From IMG/VR virus record IMGVR_UViG_3300035703_000038, positions 37,245-101,244 of that record: DNA of 64,000 bases; one strand, given 5' to 3'. Each line of letters starts with the position of its first letter. The first letter of the stretch is position 1. This DNA comes from a virus. The notes below the pieces were generated by a model. That model worked only from the letters and a program-made list of their open reading frames with translations, ran no database searches and had not been told where the DNA came from. Shown piece after piece: positions 1 to 8,522 of the stretch. Both the position numbers and the translations under genes were made by a program.

Positions 1-3000
1 ACAACAAACATCAACGCACCTGGCGCTCATAGATTAAAACTTGTATCAACACTTATTGCAAGAGATAAGGTTGGTGCCAACGCTATTTCAAATACCGATA
101 TTGCATTCCCAATTGTTGAGTTTGGAAACAATGGTCCAATCTTCCAAAGAACAAACACAGAGTATAACCTACTAGGTGAAGAGCTAGCTAAGAGAACATT
201 TGAAGAGTCCGGCCACTATATTGTCAAACCATTCAACCTAACAACCAAGCCTCATGAAAATGATACAACAAGATTGTTCTATGATGTAAGCCAAGGTTTA
301 GCTTATGTCAAGGGTCAAAGAAGAGAATTCATCAATAGACAAAATGTTCCAGGCAGAAGAGGTGTTGATACAATCAGCCGTGACCAGGCTATCACATCAA
401 TGTCATTTGGCAACTACACCCTTATAAATGATTTGAAGGGTTATTTCCCTGTAGATCAGTCAAGCGAAGTTGTATTCTATAATGCTGAGCAAAATGCTGT
501 ATCTGGTACTGCATACAGAGAACCAGGTTCAACAGCAAACGGCACAATCGTTGGCTATGCTAATATTAGAGCAATTAAGTACGTTGACTCAACAACAGCA
601 TTGAAGGGTGACCCTTCTGCAGTCTATAGATTATACATTTTTAACTACAGACCAGTTGGTACCTATACATTCCAAGATGCAAGATCAGTTGTTTACCACT
701 CAGGTGTTGCAAACTCTACAAATGCAGAAGCATTTGCCGATCTAATTCTAAACACAAATAATGTCCCTACAATCTTTGAACAATCATTAACGCCACTACT
801 ATTCAGTTTGAATACGACAGCTGTTAAGGATCTGAGAAATGCTAATGGTGTCTACGATACAAACTATTTCTATACAGCTGCTAATACTGCTGCAACTCTC
901 TCAGAAGCAGGTGTAATTACATTTGGTATTGGCGCCCAGCAAGGTATTCTAGGATTTAGTAACGGCTCCTCAATTGAGGAAGCCTTGGTGGATGTGGTAG
1001 TTGAAGCAAACTGTACTACAAATAACTTAGTAGGTACAATCAGTTGTAACAGCACTAGTACGACTGTAACAGGATCATCTACAACATTCACGCAAGACTT
1101 TGTTGTTGGTGAACATATTACTCTACCTTTCCATAGCCAGACTAGAAGAATCACAGCAATTGCTAGTGACACTTCGTTGACAGTCAATTCAGTATTCTCT
1201 ACTAGTGTCGCCAACAACTACCAAAGAACACACGTTAAGGGTTCAATTATTGCACTAAACCCAACAAGTGGTACAAAGAGAGTACTTGATCCATCTGAAG
1301 ATCAAGAGTCAGCAACAATTAACTTATCATCAGTATATAATGGTCAGACAGCAGTTACAGTTAGATTCTACGCATACAATAATGATGGTGCTACTCTAAA
1401 GAAAGAAATCACAAGAAATTCTCTTGTAATTATCAACACTGCCAACAACATTGCTAATAGCGCTACTGGCCCATGGAATTTGGGTGTACCAGATGTATTG
1501 AAGATTACAGGCGTATATGTTGGTACAAACTCATCAAACTTTATTCTAGATGTCAACAAGGCATCAGAGTTTGTTCTTGATAATGGTCAGCGCGACACAC
1601 ATTACGACCATGCTAAGATTTCATTATCACCTGAATCTTCAATGAACCTTGCTAACAACTGGCTACTAGTTCAGTTTGATTGCTTTACAGTAAACTCATC
1701 TGTTGGCCAAGGGTTCTTCTCTGTAGAATCATATCCAGTAAATGATCAGTTGAATGCAAACGTACAGACATATATCAAGACATACGAGATTCCAAGCTAC
1801 ACTGTAACAGTTGGCAATACCCCAGTCAAGTATGATCTAAGAGATGTTGTTGACTTTAGACCATATAAGTCTAACACAGCTGCAGTCACTACTTCATTCA
1901 CTGCTGCAACTATTAACCCTTCAGCAACAAATACATTCCAGACCAAGACTACAGAATATAATCCATGGCCTGGCTCTACAATGCAAACAAACTTCACCTA
2001 CTACCTAGGTAGAAAGGATAAGTTGGTATTGACAGCCGAAGGACAGTTTAAGGTAGAAGAAGGTATTCCAGATATTCTACCAAGAGCACTTCCAAATAGT
2101 CCTGAAGTGTTAACAATTGCTGATATTACAGTCCCTCCATATCCTTCATTGACAGATACTGAGAAGTTGTTCCTACAAAGAACTGACTATAACATCAAGT
2201 ATGATATTCTATCTCATAAGCGCTTCACAATGAAGGACATTTCGGTTCTTGAGAAGAGAATTGAGAGACTGGAATATTATACAACACTGAATATGCTAGA
2301 GAATCTAGCACTACAAACAACGATTGCTGATAGTAATGGCGACCAAAGATTCCAGAATGGCTTCTTTGTTGATCCATTCAACAATCACGTGTTTGGTAGA
2401 ACAGATGATGCTGAGTATAAGATTGCTATCGATGAAAAGAATGGCCTACTAAGACCAGCATTTGACCCAGAAGTTATTGAGATGGAGTTTGATACAGACA
2501 CATCATCATACGCTAATGTTCAGATCACAGGCTCAATGGTTACACTTCCATATACAGAAGAAGTATTCATCGACCAACCATACGCTTCCGATGTTGTAAA
2601 CATTTCAGGTTCACCTATCAAGTGGGTTGGTACAATTGATGTAAGACCTAAGGTTGCCAACGATATTGAATACTTGGCAAGAGCAGTTGCAGTTGGTAGT
2701 ACATCATCTGTAGCTCAGGCTTATGAAAACATGAAGTCTGTAACACCAGGTACAGCTCAGTATGGCTGGTGGAGAGATAATGTTCAGACATCTGCCGACT
2801 TCAATCCAGGTGCCGCAGCCAATGATGCAAGAGACAGAACAACAATCTCTGCTCAATCTGGCACATCTGTAACAACAGAAACAGGTGAGAAGGTTACAGC
2901 TGGTATTATCTACTACTCGAAGGAAAGAGTATATGGATTCAAGGCAGTTGGCCTAAAGCCAAATACTATCCACTACTTGTTTGTCAATGATAATGAAAAC

Positions 3001-4818
3001 TCACAGCTAGCAGCATTGGGTGAGCTAAGCGCAAATCCAAATGCTTCTGATGAAGGCTTTGTTACAAGAACGACAACATGGGGTACACCACTCGAGTCTG
3101 ACTCACGCGGTGAAATTATTGGTAAGTTTATTGCACCAGCATTCTCATTGAAGTCTGGTACACATAGACTATCACTAAGAGATAGAAGAACAAGAGCAAC
3201 TGGCTTAGATACATCATATGCTGATGCATACTTTGTGTTGGATGTTACAACACAAGATCCACCAGACATCGTCGAGCCACCTCCTCCTCCTCCTCCACCA
3301 CCACCTCCTCCTCCGCCACCAGGCAACACAACTCCACGTCCAAACTTGGATGCAAGATTTGTTGTAACTGGCAACACTACGATTTATGCTGAGGCAAATT
3401 CAACCGGTGGAATCCCAAGTGGTACATTTACGCTAACATTCACAAATGATAGCACCATCTCAAATGGTACCATCACAGGATATAATTGGAACTTTGGTGC
3501 AATACCAGGATCTGTAACGTGTTCATTGAATACAGCTGCAAATGCTGGTCCACATACAGTTAACATTACGCCAATTAATTCTGTTCAAGATATTAATGTA
3601 TCGTTGATTGTAACAGACAACACATCTCAGACGAAGGAACAAGTACAAACAATTAGACTAACTAAGCTACCTAAGGCTTCTCCACCATCCGCAAATGTTG
3701 TTCCAGGTAACACAAGCCCAGAAGGTATGAAGTTAACATTGTTTGCTTCAGTACTAAACCAGTTGTCAGACTCACTCGTATATAACGATCCAGCTCTAAG
3801 ACCTGACTTCTACACAAACTGGAACCCAGGTATTTCTGGATTTACTGATGCACAATTGTTGTCGCTAACATATGATACTGCAGCATCTCTTGGTACTAAC
3901 ACAGCACTAAGAATTATTGCTAAGCCAGAATATGATTATGAGGGTAATGTTGTTTGGACAATCACAAGTTCATCTGGTCCAGCTCTAACAAACTACTCAT
4001 ACGCTAACGTAACACAAATGTATGTTACAACTAGCGGTTCTGGTTATTCAAACAATGATACAATCAAGCTATCAAATGGCCAGGTAGATGCTACTGCAAC
4101 ATTGTTTACTGATTCATCTGGTGGTATCATCTATGTCAACTTGACATCAAGAGGTAACTTCTCTAATGGTGCAGTTGCCAATACTGAATCATTTACAGCA
4201 AATAGCACTGTAAACAATAACTTCACAATGAATAGAAGTGTTTCAAGCAACACAGATATTCAGGTTGCAGTTAATGGTCTACTACAAACACCAACAACTG
4301 ATTATGGTGTAAGTGGCTCAACATTGACATTCCCAACTAACCTAACAGTATCACCAAGTCCAGACATTGTACAGGTGACACACCTTGCATCGTTGACACC
4401 TGGTACTGGTTTGTTGGATGCAAGTCAAATTAGAGTCCAGGTTGCCAACTCAACTGCTCCTGCCAATAGCACAAACGGTAATACATCAGGTGGTAGTGGA
4501 GCTCAGTTTGCGATCATCCTTGGTGGAACAGCAAACTCCATTTCATCATCACCTAAGGTAACAAACGACACATTCACGTTGTACTCAAGCAGTACATCGA
4601 ATGCTGAGTCTACTGTTACAGTCCGCGCCCAGTTCTACCTAGCTAATGGCTACGCAAATGTTGTTGGTACAGCAGAGCAGTCATTCACACTAAGAAACAC
4701 TGCTGCAGTAACGCCAACTGCTCCAAACCCAGGTGGTGGTTCAACAGGTGTTGGATCTGGTAGCAATGGTGGTGGAGCTGGTAAGCGTGACGAAAGAGTT
4801 AATGTGAAGAGAAATTAA
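1..4818 (+). CDS. DUF4815-type virion structural protein (5' truncated by window edge)
   Basis: The frame is open from base 1, so the N-terminus lies outside the window; the first in-window start-like codon (TTG at 274) is internal. At least 1605 codons are visible. The part up to about 3270 has the features of the DUF4815 family of large structural proteins in marine T4-like phages, for example the stretches encoded near 2270-2500 (ERLEYYTTLNMLENLAL, FVDPFNNHVFGRTDDAEY) and 2560-2660. A small beta module with SDTSLTV is inserted near 1026-1230. A 15-proline linker (3277-3321) joins a C-terminal half made of PKD/Ig-like folds, an FLNGVAQ-type module (about 4180-4390), a Ser/Thr/Asn-rich segment also found in the tail sheath protein, and a Gly-rich tail. 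It is probably an elongated baseplate or fibre-associated virion protein; receptor binding by the C-terminal half is inference. Confidence 0.8.
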   Translation, partial: TTNINAPGAHRLKLVSTLIARDKVGANAISNTDIAFPIVEFGNNGPIFQRTNTEYNLLGEELAKRTFEESGHYIVKPFNLTTKPHENDTTRLFYDVSQGLAYVKGQRREFINRQNVPGRRGVDTISRDQAITSMSFGNYTLINDLKGYFPVDQSSEVVFYNAEQNAVSGTAYREPGSTANGTIVGYANIRAIKYVDSTTALKGDPSAVYRLYIFNYRPVGTYTFQDARSVVYHSGVANSTNAEAFADLILNTNNVPTIFEQSLTPLLFSLNTTAVKDLRNANGVYDTNYFYTAANTAATLSEAGVITFGIGAQQGILGFSNGSSIEEALVDVVVEANCTTNNLVGTISCNSTSTTVTGSSTTFTQDFVVGEHITLPFHSQTRRITAIASDTSLTVNSVFSTSVANNYQRTHVKGSIIALNPTSGTKRVLDPSEDQESATINLSSVYNGQTAVTVRFYAYNNDGATLKKEITRNSLVIINTANNIANSATGPWNLGVPDVLKITGVYVGTNSSNFILDVNKASEFVLDNGQRDTHYDHAKISLSPESSMNLANNWLLVQFDCFTVNSSVGQGFFSVESYPVNDQLNANVQTYIKTYEIPSYTVTVGNTPVKYDLRDVVDFRPYKSNTAAVTTSFTAATINPSATNTFQTKTTEYNPWPGSTMQTNFTYYLGRKDKLVLTAEGQFKVEEGIPDILPRALPNSPEVLTIADITVPPYPSLTDTEKLFLQRTDYNIKYDILSHKRFTMKDISVLEKRIERLEYYTTLNMLENLALQTTIADSNGDQRFQNGFFVDPFNNHVFGRTDDAEYKIAIDEKNGLLRPAFDPEVIEMEFDTDTSSYANVQITGSMVTLPYTEEVFIDQPYASDVVNISGSPIKWVGTIDVRPKVANDIEYLARAVAVGSTSSVAQAYENMKSVTPGTAQYGWWRDNVQTSADFNPGAAANDARDRTTISAQSGTSVTTETGEKVTAGIIYYSKERVYGFKAVGLKPNTIHYLFVNDNENSQLAALGELSANPNASDEGFVTRTTTWGTPLESDSRGEIIGKFIAPAFSLKSGTHRLSLRDRRTRATGLDTSYADAYFVLDVTTQDPPDIVEPPPPPPPPPPPPPPPGNTTPRPNLDARFVVTGNTTIYAEANSTGGIPSGTFTLTFTNDSTISNGTITGYNWNFGAIPGSVTCSLNTAANAGPHTVNITPINSVQDINVSLIVTDNTSQTKEQVQTIRLTKLPKASPPSANVVPGNTSPEGMKLTLFASVLNQLSDSLVYNDPALRPDFYTNWNPGISGFTDAQLLSLTYDTAASLGTNTALRIIAKPEYDYEGNVVWTITSSSGPALTNYSYANVTQMYVTTSGSGYSNNDTIKLSNGQVDATATLFTDSSGGIIYVNLTSRGNFSNGAVANTESFTANSTVNNNFTMNRSVSSNTDIQVAVNGLLQTPTTDYGVSGSTLTFPTNLTVSPSPDIVQVTHLASLTPGTGLLDASQIRVQVANSTAPANSTNGNTSGGSGAQFAIILGGTANSISSSPKVTNDTFTLYSSSTSNAESTVTVRAQFYLANGYANVVGTAEQSFTLRNTAAVTPTAPNPGGGSTGVGSGSNGGGAGKRDERVNVKRN
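3277..3321 (+). repeat. Fifteen-codon polyproline tract
   Basis: Fifteen successive proline codons mix CCT, CCA and CCG. They separate the DUF4815 part from the Ig-like C-terminal half of the protein and probably act as a stiff linker. The minus-strand poly-Gly reading of this stretch is a shadow. Confidence 0.9.
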
Positions 4819-4831
4819 TTGAGGAACGATA

Positions 4832-6553
4832 ATGTCTGATCCAACATCTACAAAGTATACAAGTTTAACACAGGTCTTTAGAGTAGCAGCACCAACTGGT
4901 ATTCCAGGTGTGTTTGTCTCAAAGATTGGCTTGTATTTCAAAGCGAAATCAGATTCGCTTGGTGCTCAGGTGTTTCTTGTTAGACTAACAAATGGTTTAC
5001 CAGATCAGGATAAGATTCTTCCAAACTCACTTGTTACAGTTAACCCAGAAGATGTTAATGTTTCAGCAGATGGTACTGCTGAGACAGTATTTACATTCCC
5101 ACAACTACAATATCTCGAGTCAGCACAAAGCTATGGCTTCTGTGTAAGACCAATTGGTAACTCACCAGATTATCTACTATGGGTGGGTGAGCTTGGTGGT
5201 CGTGATATTGGTGACGATAAGCCAATTGGCTCTAATCCATTAGTCGAGCAAGCTTATTATGCTGGTAACCAGCAAAGATATGCCGACATGATTAACCAGG
5301 ATATTAAGTTCAAGTTATATAGAGCTAAGTTCTCATCAACCTATGGCACAGCAGCAATTAGAAATAAGAATACAGACGTATTCTCAATTTCATCACTATC
5401 AACATTGACAGGTGTTGTTGGTATTAGGGCTGGTGATCAATTGTTTGGTTGGTCAAATGGGTTTGTCAATACTGCAATCAGTGGTACTGTAAGCAAACTA
5501 GACTTGACAAACAGCCTAGTCTACATTAAGAACTCAACTGGCAACTTTACTGCAAATAGTGATGTTGCATTTGTGAGAACTGGTAATGAGGAAGATACAG
5601 CGCTTTCAAATACAGCCGGTATTCTAGGCTTAGCTAAATTAGCTGCTGCTTCAAGCAATGGTCTTTACAAATTTAATTATCATGCAATTGTTCCAAAGTT
5701 AGGTATTGTCAAGACTCCTCTAACAGATATCACCTTGACGTATAAAGGTGCAATCTATAATGGTGCTGCCTACACTCAAGATACAAAAACATTCCGTGTT
5801 GATAATGATATTGAATACGAATTCCAAGATGCCACAAGAGTATGGCTTGGTGAGTCGGAAGAAGTCAATGCTGTAAACCAATTTAGAACTGGTGTTACAC
5901 CATCTGGCCTACAGTGTACAAATTCATCAATCATAATCGAAGCAACACTTTCATCAAACAATAACTTCATCTCACCTGTTATTGATCTAAGAAAGAATAA
6001 TGTTGTGTTGCTACGCAATCTAATCAATGCAAATACAACAAATGAACATACTAGAACTGGTGCGGCTGCATCCAAGTATGTTTCAAAGATTGTTACACTT
6101 GAAGATCAGATGGAAGCTGAAGATCTAAAGATCTACATTACAGCCAACAAGCCAGCTAACACAGACATTAAAGTTTACACTAAGGTGTGGAATGCTGCTG
6201 ACCCAGAATCGTTTGATTCAAAGGTCTGGTCACTAATGGCTCTAGAGAATATTGAAGGTTCTAGAAATACCAACTCACCAGACGAATATATTGAATATGT
6301 TTACTCGTTTGCTAATTCAGCAAGTGCTGCTGGTAATGCATTAGCTGCCTACCAGGCTAACAATTCAGTTCCTGTTGTTTATTATGCTGCCAACTCAACT
6401 GGTGGCGTAACAGGTGGTCCATTCTACGGTGGCGATGGATACGATAGAGTAATTAAGAAGTTTGCTGTCAAGTTAGTACTAACAGCAGATAGTGGTAAGG
6501 AATATGTTTATCCTAAGGTTAATGATCTAAGAGTAATTGCATTGCAGATATAA
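4832..6553 (+). CDS. Virion structural protein following the DUF4815 gene
   Basis: A 573-residue protein with ATG after a GAGGAACG ribosome site. It is rich in beta-forming Thr/Val/Asn stretches and has no signal peptide or membrane segment. The segment LYRAKFSSTYGTAAIRN and the C-terminal part containing VTLEDQMEAEDLKIY and KVYTKVWNAADPESFD look like the conserved structural protein that accompanies DUF4815 proteins in T4-like marine phages. The gene is 13 nt behind the DUF4815 gene, so the two are probably co-translated and assemble together. The exact place in the particle cannot be read from the sequence. Confidence 0.6.
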   Translation: MSDPTSTKYTSLTQVFRVAAPTGIPGVFVSKIGLYFKAKSDSLGAQVFLVRLTNGLPDQDKILPNSLVTVNPEDVNVSADGTAETVFTFPQLQYLESAQSYGFCVRPIGNSPDYLLWVGELGGRDIGDDKPIGSNPLVEQAYYAGNQQRYADMINQDIKFKLYRAKFSSTYGTAAIRNKNTDVFSISSLSTLTGVVGIRAGDQLFGWSNGFVNTAISGTVSKLDLTNSLVYIKNSTGNFTANSDVAFVRTGNEEDTALSNTAGILGLAKLAAASSNGLYKFNYHAIVPKLGIVKTPLTDITLTYKGAIYNGAAYTQDTKTFRVDNDIEYEFQDATRVWLGESEEVNAVNQFRTGVTPSGLQCTNSSIIIEATLSSNNNFISPVIDLRKNNVVLLRNLINANTTNEHTRTGAAASKYVSKIVTLEDQMEAEDLKIYITANKPANTDIKVYTKVWNAADPESFDSKVWSLMALENIEGSRNTNSPDEYIEYVYSFANSASAAGNALAAYQANNSVPVVYYAANSTGGVTGGPFYGGDGYDRVIKKFAVKLVLTADSGKEYVYPKVNDLRVIALQI

Positions 6554-6554
6554 T

Positions 6555-6770
6555 ATGGAAAAAGAAATAGTTTATAGAGTGCAGGAAAATCCTGACTACA
6601 TAAAGGATCAAACAACTGGTGCTATATTAAATACTAATGTAGCTAAGCTGAGAGATTACAAGTTGAGAAAGAAACAAGGTCAAAAGATAGAAGACCTTCG
6701 AGAGGAAGTAGAGGAGCTAAAGAACCTGCTTAGACAGGTACTTGAGGAAAGAAAATGGCAAAATCAATAA
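6555..6770 (+). CDS. Small coiled-coil protein
   Basis: A 71-residue protein. I chose ATG 6555 (MEKEIVYR), just after the upstream stop, over an in-frame ATG at 6537 that would overlap the previous gene. The C-terminal half (residues about 30-68, KLRKKQGQKIEDLREEVEEL and on) is a strong heptad-type coiled coil; the N-terminal part holds NPDYIKDQTTGAILNTN. It overlaps the next fibre gene by 16 nt. Small coiled-coil proteins of this type are common between fibre genes of marine T4-like phages and may serve as fibre adaptors or chaperones, but no function is established from the sequence. Confidence 0.65.
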   Translation: MEKEIVYRVQENPDYIKDQTTGAILNTNVAKLRDYKLRKKQGQKIEDLREEVEELKNLLRQVLEERKWQNQ

Positions 6771-7885
6771 ATTCAGTTGATGCAAATGCAGACTCGTTTG
6801 CTACGTGGGTAAACATTACCAACGAATTGGCAAATGCAGTTAGCACTGTGGTCTTGACAGCCGGCAACTCTAGCGTCGAAGGTGTCACTGGATCCTCATC
6901 AAATAATCTTAACTCTAAGTTGTGGGGCCAGTTTGCGGCCAACACAATTCTAGTTGGCAACACAATTACATCAAATGTGACAGGTGCCAATGTTGCAATT
7001 GAAGCTAACCTAGAACTCAAGACAGCATATAAACTATACACAGTTGGTGATGTTAATATTAAAGGCAACTTTGTTGTCGACACAGTAACAAAGATTAAGA
7101 TTTCCGATAGAACATCACTACCAGGTAGTGGTACAACTGGTTGGTTAAAAGCAAACACAACAGGCTTTTTACAATTTGCCAACTTGGCAATCAAGGGCTC
7201 TGACTTTGATTCATCAGAGTTTATATGGACTGGTGCTATTGGTTATGCTAACTCAACAAATTCACAATATGATGTTCTAGTATATGACACAGCATCTAGC
7301 GCCTGGTTAAGAACAAGATTGACACATTTAGTGACCCAAGAAATTGATACGCTGACTCTTGGAACAGTAGTAGCTAATTCTTCTGGTGTTGTAACCCACA
7401 ATGCTAATACAAGATTTGGTAATCCATCATCTCCATCTTTATTTGTATCTAACACAACACAAAGAGTTGGTGTAGGTGGCATTACAGCACCAGCTGCAGC
7501 GCTACATGTAAATGGTGCCATCTACTCAACAGGTGATGTCACAACATTCTATACATCAGATAAGAATTTGAAGAAGAATGTTGAAAGAATTCCAGATGCT
7601 CTAGAAAAGGTTCGCTGGCTAAATGGCGTCTCTTTTGAATGGGATCAGGAAAAGATTGGTAATCTATCATTTGTTGGCCCAAAGCCTGACAAGGATATTG
7701 GTTTGATTGCCCAGGATGTCGAAAAGGTATTCCCTGAAGCTGTTATGTTAAGAGTTGATGGGTATAAGGCAGTTGATTATAGCAGGCTAGTACCTGTATT
7801 AATTGAGGCTATTAAGGAGCTCAGCTACAGATTAAATATCGTAGAAGCTGAGTTGGAAGACAAGTACCGCAGCAGTAGTAGGTAA
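6755..7885 (+). CDS. Tail fibre protein with S74 intramolecular chaperone domain
   Basis: A 376-residue protein with GAGGAAAG upstream of ATG. The N-terminal 250 residues are beta-rich fibre sequence (VGNTITSN, NTTQRVGVGG). The C-terminal 110 residues form a peptidase S74 / endosialidase-type chaperone: SDKNLKKN, GLIAQDVEKVFPEAV and VDYSRLVPVLIEAIKEL, followed by a short coiled coil. The Ser-Lys dyad of the family is present as S268 and K273, five residues apart, so self-cleavage of the chaperone after trimer folding is expected. It lies in the fibre operon and is probably a trimeric side or long tail fibre component. Confidence 0.85.
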   Translation: MAKSINSVDANADSFATWVNITNELANAVSTVVLTAGNSSVEGVTGSSSNNLNSKLWGQFAANTILVGNTITSNVTGANVAIEANLELKTAYKLYTVGDVNIKGNFVVDTVTKIKISDRTSLPGSGTTGWLKANTTGFLQFANLAIKGSDFDSSEFIWTGAIGYANSTNSQYDVLVYDTASSAWLRTRLTHLVTQEIDTLTLGTVVANSSGVVTHNANTRFGNPSSPSLFVSNTTQRVGVGGITAPAAALHVNGAIYSTGDVTTFYTSDKNLKKNVERIPDALEKVRWLNGVSFEWDQEKIGNLSFVGPKPDKDIGLIAQDVEKVFPEAVMLRVDGYKAVDYSRLVPVLIEAIKELSYRLNIVEAELEDKYRSSSR

Positions 7886-7886
7886 A

Positions 7887-8213
7887 ATGGCGACTAAAGT
7901 TAATCTGGTTGTAGACCAAGGCACAACATTTACTACATCTATTACCTTCAATGATGAGAATGGTAATACGATTAACTTTTCTACTTATTCTGGTGCTGCT
8001 CAAATGAGAAAGCACTTCACATCATCCAACTCAGTTACTTTTACTGTAGGATTAACATCTAATGGTGTTGTTACATTAGGCTTGACTGCAAACCAAACAG
8101 CAAACTTAGTAGCTGGTAGATATGTTTATGATTTGGAGGTAACTGATTCCTCTAATCAAATTTCAAGATTAATTGAGGGTATCGTTACTGTTACTCCAAA
8201 CGTAACTCGTTAA
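7887..8213 (+). CDS. Conserved small structural protein
   Basis: A 108-residue protein starting one base after the preceding stop. The sequence (VDQGTTFTTSITFNDENGN, LVAGRYVYDLEVTDSS) has the look of a single beta-sandwich similar to the small N-terminal baseplate/fibre-attachment domains of the BppU type; this is pattern recognition, not a proven match. Its place between two fibre genes suggests a fibre-base or baseplate adaptor. No catalytic motif or membrane segment is visible. Confidence 0.6.
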   Translation: MATKVNLVVDQGTTFTTSITFNDENGNTINFSTYSGAAQMRKHFTSSNSVTFTVGLTSNGVVTLGLTANQTANLVAGRYVYDLEVTDSSNQISRLIEGIVTVTPNVTR

Positions 8214-8216
8214 AAA

Positions 8217-8224
8217 TATAAATA
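8217..8224 (+). promoter_or_regulatory. T4-type late promoter box
   Basis: A perfect TATAAATA, followed by G, starts three bases past the upstream stop codon and lies 15 bp before the start codon at 8240. This is the consensus read by T4 gp55 with host RNA polymerase, and a gp55 gene is in this window (55660). Confidence 0.7.
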
Positions 8225-8239
8225 GAATAGTAGACAAAA

Positions 8240-8521
8240 ATGGCTATTATCACAAAAGTAACAGTTGCCAATCAAAGATTGAATGGTGCTGTTACAGTCA
8301 AAAATGTAAACGGCGGTCTACAACAAACTAATAAGGTCAATCCTATTAGTGTTGTAACTGGTGCTGCCGGTACAAGTGGTAATAGGTTTGATGAGCTACT
8401 CGACGTGACTGAAGGTACACCCGCCAATGGCGATGTTGTCGTATATAATGCTTCAAATGATAAGTACGAAGTAAAAAGTTTAAGCAATACGTCAATAACG
8501 CTTGACGGAGGCACGTTCTAA
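8240..8521 (+). CDS. Small fibre-like protein with LDGGTF C-terminus
   Basis: A 93-residue protein. Its middle (FDELLDVTEGTPANGDVVVY) is the short motif seen inside many phage fibre proteins and has a counterpart in the next gene (LDDLTDVTLSS, LLIYDATAGQW). It ends in LDGGTF, nearly the same C-terminal peptide as the 807-residue fibre encoded next (DLDGGTF). The first half (ITKVTVANQRLNGAV) is unrecognised. It may be a free-standing copy of a fibre segment that attaches to or nucleates the large fibre. It has its own late promoter. Confidence 0.6.
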   Translation: MAIITKVTVANQRLNGAVTVKNVNGGLQQTNKVNPISVVTGAAGTSGNRFDELLDVTEGTPANGDVVVYNASNDKYEVKSLSNTSITLDGGTF

Positions 8522-8522
8522 A

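Noticed and set aside
2973-3377. Minus-strand frame with a polyglycine run
   Set aside because: It is the reverse reading of the polyproline codons of the structural gene.
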